In this document: positions 24,824 through 32,175 of the stretch, piece after piece
How positions within the stretch are numbered: position 1 is the stretch's first letter
How the letters are laid out: every line of letters begins with the position of its first letter
Position numbers and translations under genes: made by a program
Notes under the pieces: model-generated
Database searches by the model: none
Told to the model about the DNA's origin: nothing
What the model saw: only the letters and a program-made list of their open reading frames with translations
Source of the DNA: Ruminococcus sp.
GTDB lineage: Bacteria; Bacillota; Clostridia; Oscillospirales; Ruminococcaceae
Direction of reading: 5' to 3'
Assembly: GCA_015066805.1 (NCBI GenBank)
Contig: SVNP01000018.1
Coordinates: 1 to 46,763, forward strand
Length of the DNA: 46,763 nucleotides

Positions 24824-25552
24824 GTGAACGGCTTTGTGGATATCCACGGACATATTCTGGCAGATATGCCCCACAGCTATTCGGATACAGTTACCGCCAT
24901 ACAGGCCATAAACCGGCTGGAAGCCTGTGCGGAAAAATACTGCAAAACCATTGTGGCTGCACCTCTGTTTCAGCCGCAGATAACTACCGAAAACGCTTTT
25001 CTTTCCCAACGGGATGCTGCTGTGGGCGGTATGTGCGATTTCGCAGAAACGCTGCCTAAGCCTGTTCGTGTGGTGGCGGGCGCAGTAGTTCCCATGGATG
25101 ACTGCCTGTTCCGTTTCCATACACCGCAGCGGTTTACGCTGGCGGAGACCCGCTACATCCTCATTGCCCCGCCGGAAGCTCCCTTTGACCAATCCCTGCC
25201 GGATTTTTTCCGCAAAACCGAGATTTCCCTGCGGCTATACCCCATCCTTGCGGATATTGACCGCTATTTCACGCTGTATTCTCTGGAAGAGCTGCTTTCC
25301 CTGCGGGAAATGGGCATTCTTACGCAGATCTCCGTAACGGGTTTGCTGAATCCCGAATACCGCAAGCTGGCGTTGTACCTCATTGCCAATGGTGTAATAC
25401 AGTTTGTGGCAAGCGGCAACAGCCCCATGGATCTTCCCGAGGCCATGCGCGCCCTAAAGCGCAGTCTGCCGCTGGAACGCTACAAGCGCATCAAGGGCAA
25501 CTCCCGTATGCTGCTTTCCGGTGCGGAGCCAAGTACGTTTTTAGCCGATTAA
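24824..25552 (+). CDS. PHP-domain protein, CpsB/YwqE-like but incomplete metal site
   Basis: This 242-residue protein starts with GTG, 8 bases after AAAGGAGA. It opens with GFVDIHGHILADM, the first metal-binding motif of PHP phosphatases such as CpsB/YwqE that act on phosphotyrosine in capsule regulation. Later it has LLNPEYRKLALYLIANGVIQFVASGNSP, like the family's G.....SD.H region, but the Asp-His metal ligands there are replaced (ASGN). The DDG after the first motif and the central TPH are also missing. Activity is therefore doubtful; it may be a degenerate or re-purposed PHP protein. No capsule gene is nearby. It could share the guaB transcript, ending at 25551-25590. Confidence 0.65.
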   Translation: MNGFVDIHGHILADMPHSYSDTVTAIQAINRLEACAEKYCKTIVAAPLFQPQITTENAFLSQRDAAVGGMCDFAETLPKPVRVVAGAVVPMDDCLFRFHTPQRFTLAETRYILIAPPEAPFDQSLPDFFRKTEISLRLYPILADIDRYFTLYSLEELLSLREMGILTQISVTGLLNPEYRKLALYLIANGVIQFVASGNSPMDLPEAMRALKRSLPLERYKRIKGNSRMLLSGAEPSTFLAD

Positions 25553-25590
25553 CCGTCGTTTTTGCAGAAAAACGGCGGTTTTTGCTTTTT
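25551..25590 (+). terminator. Terminator after the PHP-like gene
   Basis: Stem AACCGtCGTTTTT with AAAAACGgCGGTT around GCAG, followed by TTTGCTTTTTC. It begins inside the stop codon. Confidence 0.85.
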
Positions 25591-25591
25591 C

Positions 25592-25620
25592 TTGACAACA
25601 GATGAAAAAAATGTTATGAT
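25592..25620 (+). promoter_or_regulatory. Promoter of the dockerin gene
   Basis: TTGACA (25592-25597), a 17-bp spacer and TATGAT (25615-25620), giving a leader of about 80 nt. Confidence 0.8.
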
Positions 25621-25707
25621 GTGTGTGAGGATTCCCCTGCGGTTTTCGTATTCCATAATAGAAAGCCTTACAAACCACCACCGATATACAACAAAAGGAG
25701 GATCATT

Positions 25708-27096
25708 ATGAAACAGAACCGAATTGCTGCGCTGCTGACCTGTATGGGTCTGGGGGTCAGTGCTGTCGCTACCGTGCTCGCCGCAAAGGATGTCACACCC
25801 GTCAATGCGCTCTCTCTGACGACTTCTGCGCCGTTGGCTACCACCGTTACTTTGGCACCCCAATCGTACTGCGATCTTTGCGATGCGGATATTCCCGAAG
25901 GAGAAGGTGTCAGAACACCTCTCGGGCTGTTTATCTGCCCCGATTGCAAGGCTGCGGGAGCCGGCGGCACTACGCCTGCCGTCGGCGGTGATGACGTTGA
26001 CGGTTCCACAACCACCATTGTTACCACCTGCAATCCGGAGCAGACCACCGTTGCCTTTACTACCAATATGTATACCGACGAGGATGGGGTTCTTACCTAT
26101 GAGTATTACGCTTATGTGGGCGAAACCATCCAACTGGATGCGGCATATGTTGATCTGTATTACATCGAAATCAACAGCGAATGCTGCATCTACGAAGACG
26201 GTATCATTACCGCTTTGCAGCCGGGTGAATACAGCCTGGAGGTCTGCACCACGGAAATGTTTACCGGTATCATTGCACGGTATAATGTAAGAGTCGTTCA
26301 GAGAATTGACATTACCCAGCCGGAACAGACTACCACACTGATGTCCTGCACCACCTCTCCCACAGCAACCGTTACCACATCTCCCTACTACCCCGAGTAT
26401 AACCCCTGGATCACCGATGAAGCCGGCAACCAGTATTATGCAGGCACCAATGCCTACCGGGAAACCGTGCTGAAGATCATGGAGTACCCCCAGACTACCT
26501 TTGCACTGGGTGAAGCCTTCAATACCGATGGACTGAAGGTGTATATGATCGAGTACCGCAACTATAACCAGAGAGATTATGATGTCTCCGAGGTCCTGCA
26601 TATCGAAACAGACTGCGACCCCAATACGCCCGGTCAGTACACCGTGTATGTATCTACCGATTACACCTGCGGCGAAGCAAAAACCGATGTGGTGCTGACC
26701 TATCATATCACTGTGACCGATGAGTTTATCTGCACCACCACCGATCCCATTATGACCACCACGCTGCCTACCACCTATTCTACCACAACCACAGGCACAG
26801 TGCTTTCCGGCGTTCCCACTTCTTACAGCTCGACCACGACCTCCACCACCACTACTACCACTGTGACCACCAAGGCGGAAACCGCCGATGAAAACGGCGT
26901 TTCCATTATCAAGGGCGATATGACAGGTGATTTTCTGCTGAAGATCAATGATGTGATCCTGCTGAACCGTTATATCGGTGAGGATGAAACCATTGATACC
27001 TCCGCACTTTGCGCCCATAATGCCGATTACAACTACGACGGCAGTGTTAACGGTGATGATTCCTCCGCATTGCTGCGTTCCTTGGCGGGGCTTTGA
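25708..27096 (+). CDS. Secreted dockerin protein with Ig-like domains and a CxxC pair
   Basis: This 462-residue exported protein has a signal peptide (about 1-26), then Cys55-x2-Cys58 and Cys77-x2-Cys80 in a small module that looks like a zinc ribbon (YCDLCDADIPEG ... FICPDCK), which is unusual outside the cell. A Big-2-like domain (about 110-200), a Big-3-like domain (about 250-338) and a Thr-rich linker follow. The C-terminal type I dockerin (402-462) has two calcium-loop repeats starting at D404 and D440. The dockerin should dock on a cohesin of a cellulosome scaffold. There is no catalytic domain, so it may be structural or carbohydrate-binding. GGAGGA lies 7 bases before the ATG. Confidence 0.85.
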   Translation: MKQNRIAALLTCMGLGVSAVATVLAAKDVTPVNALSLTTSAPLATTVTLAPQSYCDLCDADIPEGEGVRTPLGLFICPDCKAAGAGGTTPAVGGDDVDGSTTTIVTTCNPEQTTVAFTTNMYTDEDGVLTYEYYAYVGETIQLDAAYVDLYYIEINSECCIYEDGIITALQPGEYSLEVCTTEMFTGIIARYNVRVVQRIDITQPEQTTTLMSCTTSPTATVTTSPYYPEYNPWITDEAGNQYYAGTNAYRETVLKIMEYPQTTFALGEAFNTDGLKVYMIEYRNYNQRDYDVSEVLHIETDCDPNTPGQYTVYVSTDYTCGEAKTDVVLTYHITVTDEFICTTTDPIMTTTLPTTYSTTTTGTVLSGVPTSYSSTTTSTTTTTTVTTKAETADENGVSIIKGDMTGDFLLKINDVILLNRYIGEDETIDTSALCAHNADYNYDGSVNGDDSSALLRSLAGL

Positions 27097-27111
27097 AAAA
27101 TCCCATATACA

Positions 27112-27150
27112 AAGCGGCTTCCGAACTCTCTCGGAAGCCGCTTGCTTTTA
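27112..27150 (+). terminator. Terminator of the dockerin gene
   Basis: A 13-bp stem (AAGCGGCTTCCGA with TCGGAAGCCGCTT) around ACTCTC, followed by GCTTTTAT. Confidence 0.85.
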
Positions 27151-27170
27151 TGGATGGGAACATACCGTAC

Positions 27171-27199
27171 TTGACAATCTCCGATGTATCCTGTATAAT
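27171..27199 (+). promoter_or_regulatory. Promoter of rmuC
   Basis: TTGACA (27171-27176), a 17-bp spacer and TATAAT (27194-27199), an exact consensus. Confidence 0.88.
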
Positions 27200-27261
27200 A
27201 TAAGCATATCAAAAGAACATATGTTGCCTGTTATATTGATACACAGAAAGGAAACAATACA

Positions 27262-28440
27262 ATGGAAATTGCAGCTTTACTTTGTTCTCTGGTGGCTATG
27301 CTTTGCAGCATTCTGGTGCTGGTACAGCTCAGCAAGCAGCAGGCCGGTGATGCCTCCGGACAAAACCGCATCAGCGAACGCCTTGGTGCCATGGAGCATA
27401 ATCTGGAAGAACAGCAAAAGCTGACCCACAGCTCGGTCATGGGACAGATGCATCAACTGGAAGAACGCTTCCGCACCCTGGAGACTGTAAACGATCAGCG
27501 GATGGAAGCCCTGCGTATGACCATGCAGCAGCGCATGGAGCAACTTCAGACCGATAACAACCGCCGTCTGGAGCATATCCGCACCACAGTGGATGAACAA
27601 TTGCAGCAGACCTTGACCACCCGCATGAATGAATCTTTCCGGCTGGTTAATGACCGACTGGAGCAGGTGTACAAGGGCCTTGGAGAAATGCAGACCATCG
27701 CTGCCGGTGTGGGGGATCTGAAAAAAGTGCTTTCCAACGTGAAAACAAGGGGTATTCTGGGGGAATTGCAGCTTGGTGCCATTCTGGATGAGATCCTTGC
27801 ACCGGAACAATACGCCTGCGAGATCCCAACCATCCCCGGCAGCCGTGACCATGTGGAATTTGCTGTACGTCTGCCCGGCAATGCACCCGATCAGACCGTG
27901 TATCTGCCCATTGATTCCAAATTCCCCGGCGATACCTACGCCGCCCTGCAGGATGCCTATACCGCAGGCGATCCCGAACAGATCGCCGCAGCCAAAAGAC
28001 AACTGGAAACCGTTCTGAAAAAATGTGCCAAGGATATCAGCGAAAAATACATTATGCCGCCCCATACCACCCGCTTTGCCATTTTGTTCCTCCCCTTTGA
28101 GGGCTTATACGCAGAGGTGGTCAACAGCGGTCTGCCTGAGCTGCTCCAGCGGCAGTATAACGTAAATATCGCAGGACCTTCCACCATGGCAGCAACCCTC
28201 AATGCTTTGCAGATGGGCTTCCGTACCCTTGCCATTCAGCAGCGCAGCGATCAGGTCTGGCAGATCCTCGGCGAGGTCAAAAGCGAATTTGAAACCTTCT
28301 CCTCTGCGCTGGCGGAAACCCAGAAGCATATCAAGCGGGCAGAAGAAGATCTGGAAAAGCTGGTGGGTGTACGCACCAGACAAATGACCCGCAAGCTGCG
28401 GAATGTGGAATCCACGGAGCTGATGACGGAAACCCCTTGA
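27262..28440 (+). CDS. rmuC: DNA recombination protein RmuC
   Basis: This 392-residue protein has an N-terminal membrane segment (about 3-20), a long coiled coil rich in Gln and Glu (about 35-145) and the RmuC domain (about 150-370). That domain contains NVKTRGILGELQLGAILDEIL, the PIDSKFPGDTY motif with putative nuclease-like acidic residues, and GPSTMAATLNALQMGFRTLAIQ. In E. coli RmuC limits inversion between short repeats. Length is close to the family norm. GAAAGGAA lies before the ATG. It is monocistronic between its own promoter and the terminator at 28469-28512. Confidence 0.92.
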   Translation: MEIAALLCSLVAMLCSILVLVQLSKQQAGDASGQNRISERLGAMEHNLEEQQKLTHSSVMGQMHQLEERFRTLETVNDQRMEALRMTMQQRMEQLQTDNNRRLEHIRTTVDEQLQQTLTTRMNESFRLVNDRLEQVYKGLGEMQTIAAGVGDLKKVLSNVKTRGILGELQLGAILDEILAPEQYACEIPTIPGSRDHVEFAVRLPGNAPDQTVYLPIDSKFPGDTYAALQDAYTAGDPEQIAAAKRQLETVLKKCAKDISEKYIMPPHTTRFAILFLPFEGLYAEVVNSGLPELLQRQYNVNIAGPSTMAATLNALQMGFRTLAIQQRSDQVWQILGEVKSEFETFSSALAETQKHIKRAEEDLEKLVGVRTRQMTRKLRNVESTELMTETP

Positions 28441-28468
28441 ATCTTGCCATACCGATGCACACCCAATG

Positions 28469-28512
28469 CAAAAAGAGCTGTCTGATATTACATCGGGCAG
28501 CTCTTTTTGTGC
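28469..28512. terminator. Terminator between convergent genes
   Basis: Stem AAAAAGAGCTGtCtGA with TCgGgCAGCTCTTTTT around a short loop. It is flanked by A-runs on one side and T-runs on the other, so it works for both rmuC and the minus-strand membrane gene. Confidence 0.85.
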
Positions 28513-28845
28513 TTATATGATTTGATAATCCCGCCATATGAATACAATACTAAGGAAAACAATCAGGAGTGACACCAATATAGGAATACAGACCATCCAT
28601 TTTCTGATCCGGTACATCCGCTTGCAGAGATAAACCATGGAAATCATGTAAGTGAAAAGAAAATCAACAGGCAGCAACATGCCCATCAGCAAGGCCGAGA
28701 TGTTGTATATATCAAAAGGGTTGCCTTCCGTCCAATAAAATGCGCTGGCGATACACAGGTAGACATATGCAGCAATTATGCAGCCTATCACAGATGAAAG
28801 CACCACTACCATTATGGCTGCCGCTGTTTTGAGTGTATTTTTCAT
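28513..28845 (-). CDS. Small membrane protein, unknown
   Basis: This 110-residue protein has three hydrophobic segments (about 5-33, 45-72, 84-103) with a short basic loop between the second and third (LCKRMYRIRKW). It resembles no family I know. AAGGAGG lies 6 bases before the ATG and a consensus promoter lies at 28896-28924, so the gene is clearly expressed on its own. The neighbouring 28846-29053 stretch holds only this promoter and no other gene. Confidence 0.7.
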   Translation of the reverse strand: MKNTLKTAAAIMVVVLSSVIGCIIAAYVYLCIASAFYWTEGNPFDIYNISALLMGMLLPVDFLFTYMISMVYLCKRMYRIRKWMVCIPILVSLLIVFLSIVFIWRDYQII

Positions 28846-28895
28846 TTTTTACCTCCTTGCAATTATTGAATGTTTTTTAAGTGCTGTTTGTGCTT

Positions 28896-28924
28896 ATTAT
28901 ACAGTGAAAACGGCTGTATGTCAA
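28896..28924 (-). promoter_or_regulatory. Promoter of the small membrane protein gene
   Basis: On the minus strand TTGACA (28924-28919), a 17-bp spacer and TATAAT (28901-28896), an exact consensus. Confidence 0.85.
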
Positions 28925-29053
28925 CAGGTCTTTTTCATGAAATCGTATTTCTGTTGGATACGATGGTATACCTCTGCGGGTTACCACGGTGTATACAAAA
29001 TGCAAAAAAGCCCAGCTCTCATCAAACTTTTTCGACAGACTGAAGAACTGCTC

Positions 29054-29701
29054 TTATTCCAAGGATTGCGCTCCGCCTTCGGCGGTTTTTTTCGCCATGG
29101 CAGCCTCGCCCTCCATAAAATAGCTGGCCTCCATATCGGCGGTACACAGTGCAAATGCCAGCGGATACTGCTCCAGCGCACGACCAACGGTATTGGCATC
29201 CTCCGGGCCGGAAAAGCCCATATGCCATCGGATGGCAAAGGCCTCCTCCTTCCGCAGATGCATGAAAAACTGGATCATGTACACGGATTTTTCACCGTGC
29301 CCATAAGGAAAACGATCGTCGATCTTATAGTAGGGGACCTTTTCCCACTGGCCCTGTGCGTTCTTGGCGTTGCGATAATCCACAGTGTAAAAATTCATCT
29401 TGCAGATATCATGGAGCAAAGCGGCAATGGCAATACTTTCTTCGGAATACTGCATGCCGTACATGGACTGCACTCTGGGGCGGGAAAGATAATCCTTCAG
29501 ACAGGCGTATACATTCAAAGAATGCTCCAGCAGACCACCTGCATAGGCACCATGATATCGGGTGCTGGCAGGTGCGGTGAAGAAATCGCTTTCCTCGGAG
29601 CATAGATATTCCAGCAGCTTATCCGCACCCTTACGGAAGATGTTTTCTTTATAAATGCGGATGAATTTCTCCTGCAAAGCAAGCCGTTCCTGTTCGGTCA
29701 T
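29054..29701 (-). CDS. HD-domain phosphohydrolase (YhaM-like)
   Basis: This 215-residue protein has HD-superfamily marks: YHGAYAGGLLEHSLNV (first metal His), ALLHDICKM (the His-Asp pair) and later His residues in GHGEKSVYM and RWHMGFSG. The order and spacing resemble the C-terminal HD domain of the 3'-5' exonuclease YhaM, but the N-terminal OB domain is absent, so nuclease function is not certain. The ATG at 29701 is preferred to a GTG at 29713, which would leave no room after AAAGGAG. It is monocistronic from the promoter at 29745-29773. No clear terminator was seen. Confidence 0.82.
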   Translation of the reverse strand: MTEQERLALQEKFIRIYKENIFRKGADKLLEYLCSEESDFFTAPASTRYHGAYAGGLLEHSLNVYACLKDYLSRPRVQSMYGMQYSEESIAIAALLHDICKMNFYTVDYRNAKNAQGQWEKVPYYKIDDRFPYGHGEKSVYMIQFFMHLRKEEAFAIRWHMGFSGPEDANTVGRALEQYPLAFALCTADMEASYFMEGEAAMAKKTAEGGAQSLE

Positions 29702-29744
29702 AGGGAAAAGCACTCCTTTCTGTACGGAAACATTTTACAGCCTT

Positions 29745-29773
29745 ATTATACTACATTTTCATCAAAAGTGCAA
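29745..29773 (-). promoter_or_regulatory. Promoter of the HD-domain gene
   Basis: On the minus strand TTGCAC (29773-29768), a 17-bp spacer and TATAAT (29750-29745). Confidence 0.78.
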
Positions 29774-29832
29774 GTATTCGGCACCATTCCCCATGAGAAT
29801 CTCTCAATACGGCGAAAAATAGGTGAAAACCC

Positions 29833-29861
29833 TTGACGATTGGGCACTTTTACGATATAAT
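29833..29861 (+). promoter_or_regulatory. Promoter of the GH36-coaD operon
   Basis: TTGACG (29833-29838), a 17-bp spacer and TATAAT (29856-29861), with a leader of about 55 nt. Confidence 0.83.
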
Positions 29862-29923
29862 GTTTGTGTCTGTATCTTGCTGATGGCAGTGCAGACATAT
29901 CGTAAAAAGGATGGTATTTCCAT

Positions 29924-32152
29924 ATGATGATACAATATCTGGAGGAGGCAAAGCAGTTTCAGCTCAATACCCCCAACACGACCTATGCCTTCGGCATTGC
30001 CGATGACAGCTATCTGCTGCATATTTACTGGGGCAAAAAGCTGCCCTTTTCCGATCTGACCTACCTGCTGCGGCTTAACGAGAATCCCTTTACACCCACA
30101 AAGAACGATCGTGACCGTGCCTGCTTCTTTGATACCGTGCCCTTTGAATATCCCTGCGGTGGCACCGGTGACTATCGGGAAGCAGCCTTTGGCATTGAGG
30201 ATGCAGGCGGCTACCGTGCCTGCGATCTGACCTATGTCAGCCACCGCATTTACGGCGGCAAGCCTGTACTGAAGGGCCTGCCCCATACATTTTCTCATAT
30301 AGATACTCCCATGGAAACCTTGGAGATCACCACCGAGGACAAGCATTCCGGCCTGACGGTGCTGCTGAGCTACACCGTTTTTGCGGATTCCGATGCCATT
30401 ATCCGCAGCGTAAAGGTACGCAACGACGGCACCGAGCCTTGTACTCTGACACGGGTGCTTTCCTGCTCTGTGGATATGGACGAAGACCGCTTTGATATGC
30501 TGACGCTGTATGGCTCCTGGGCAAGAGAACGACAGGTCAACCGCCTGCCCATCCGCCACGGCAAGCAGCGCATCGACAGTCTGCGGGGAGAATCTTCTCA
30601 TCAGTACAGCCCCTTCTTTGCGCTGCTTTCCCCCAACACCACCGAGGAACAAGGCGATGCCTACGGCTTTACCGTGATCTATTCCGGTAACTTTTTTGCA
30701 CAGGCAGAGCTGACGCAGCACTGCACCACCCGTGCCCAGATCGGCATCAACCCCGAGGATTTCTCCTGGCAGTTAAACCCCACCGAGGAATTTCAGGCAC
30801 CCGAGGCCGTTATGGTTTACAGCGGCGAGGGTCTGGGCGGTATGTCCCGCTGCTTCCATCGGTTGTTCCATCGGCATCTCATCCGCAGTGTGTGGAAGGA
30901 CAAGGATCGCCCTGTGCTGATCAATAACTGGGAAGCAACCTATTTTGATTTCAACCTGGAAAAGCTGCAAACCATCGCCAAGGAGGCTGCTGCTCTTGGC
31001 ATTGAGCTGTTTGTACTGGATGACGGCTGGTTCGGCCACCGTGACAGCGATAATTGCAGCCTGGGTGACTGGGTTCCCGACCAACGCAAGCTGCCCGGCG
31101 GACTGAAGCCCCTGACGGATACCGTGACGGATCTTGGTATGCGCTTTGGCCTTTGGTTTGAGCCGGAAATGGTTTCGCCCGACAGCGATCTGTTCCGTGC
31201 CCACCCCGATTGGGCCATTCAGATCCCCCACCGCCCCATGACCCTCTGCCGCGCCCAGTATGTGCTGGATATGAGCCGTGAGGAGGTCAGAGATGCTGTA
31301 TGGGCACAGATGAAAGCCATTCTGGATAACCATCCTATTTCCTATATCAAGTGGGATATGAACCGTCAGCTTACCGAGCTTGGCTCTGCGGTGCTGCCCG
31401 CAGGCCGCCAGAAAGAGCTGTGGCACCGTTATGTGCTGGGTATGTATGATCTGATGGAACGGCTGGTGACACAGTACCCCGATCTGCTGCTGGAAAACTG
31501 CTCCGGCGGCGGTGCCAGATTTGATGCGGGTATGCTCTATTACAGCCCCCAGATCTGGAGCTCCGATGATACCGATGCCAGAGAACGACTGCGGATCCAG
31601 TACGGTGCATCGCTGTTTATGCCGCCTTCTGCCATGGGTGCCCATGTCAGTGTGTGTCCCAATCACGCCACCGGCAGAAATACCCCCTTTGACACCCGTG
31701 CCAATGTAGCCATGAACGGCACCTTCGGCTACGAGCTGGATGTGACCAAGCTCTCCGAGGAAGAAAAATCCATGATCCCCGAACAGATCGCACGGTACCA
31801 CCGCTACGGACATCTGGTGCGCAGCGGCCTGCAATACCGTCTGGGTGATCCCTTCGGCGGTGCAGCCTGTGCCGCACAGAGCCACGCAGGCTGGGATGGC
31901 TGGATCTATGTCGCAGAGGATGGCTCGGAGGCTCTGTTTACCTATGTACAGATCTCCGCAGAGCCCAATATGCGCTCCCGCCGCATCCGGCTGGCAGGCC
32001 TGCTGCCCGATGCACTGTATACATATGAACTGAACGGTCAAAAGCAAGTCACCTCCGGTGCCGTGCTGAATACCTGCGGCGTGCTGATTCCCAATCTGTG
32101 GGGCGATATGAAAAGCGTACAGGTGTATCTGCAAAAATGCGAGGGAAGATAA
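29924..32152 (+). CDS. Alpha-galactosidase, GH36
   Basis: This 742-residue enzyme releases alpha-linked galactose from raffinose-type sugars, galactomannan or xyloglucan side chains. The N-terminal beta-supersandwich domain (about 1-325) leads into the TIM barrel: NNWEATYFDF (334-343), DDGWFGHRD (366-374), nucleophile Asp478 in YIKWDMNR, ENCSGGGARFD (524-534) and the acid/base in WSSDDTDARERL (Asp548/549). A C-terminal beta domain closes a length typical of bacterial GH36 group I. No signal peptide, so it acts inside the cell. The GH74 gene starts 23 bases after it, which suggests galactose removal from xyloglucan fragments. Confidence 0.95.
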   Translation: MMIQYLEEAKQFQLNTPNTTYAFGIADDSYLLHIYWGKKLPFSDLTYLLRLNENPFTPTKNDRDRACFFDTVPFEYPCGGTGDYREAAFGIEDAGGYRACDLTYVSHRIYGGKPVLKGLPHTFSHIDTPMETLEITTEDKHSGLTVLLSYTVFADSDAIIRSVKVRNDGTEPCTLTRVLSCSVDMDEDRFDMLTLYGSWARERQVNRLPIRHGKQRIDSLRGESSHQYSPFFALLSPNTTEEQGDAYGFTVIYSGNFFAQAELTQHCTTRAQIGINPEDFSWQLNPTEEFQAPEAVMVYSGEGLGGMSRCFHRLFHRHLIRSVWKDKDRPVLINNWEATYFDFNLEKLQTIAKEAAALGIELFVLDDGWFGHRDSDNCSLGDWVPDQRKLPGGLKPLTDTVTDLGMRFGLWFEPEMVSPDSDLFRAHPDWAIQIPHRPMTLCRAQYVLDMSREEVRDAVWAQMKAILDNHPISYIKWDMNRQLTELGSAVLPAGRQKELWHRYVLGMYDLMERLVTQYPDLLLENCSGGGARFDAGMLYYSPQIWSSDDTDARERLRIQYGASLFMPPSAMGAHVSVCPNHATGRNTPFDTRANVAMNGTFGYELDVTKLSEEEKSMIPEQIARYHRYGHLVRSGLQYRLGDPFGGAACAAQSHAGWDGWIYVAEDGSEALFTYVQISAEPNMRSRRIRLAGLLPDALYTYELNGQKQVTSGAVLNTCGVLIPNLWGDMKSVQVYLQKCEGR

Positions 32153-32175
32153 AGATTGAGAAAGAGGTTTACCAT

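Noticed and set aside
28960..29000. GTATAC pair as an operator
   Set aside because: The two GTATAC boxes are self-palindromic and spaced about 20 bp apart, which can occur by chance, and no promoter is placed around them.
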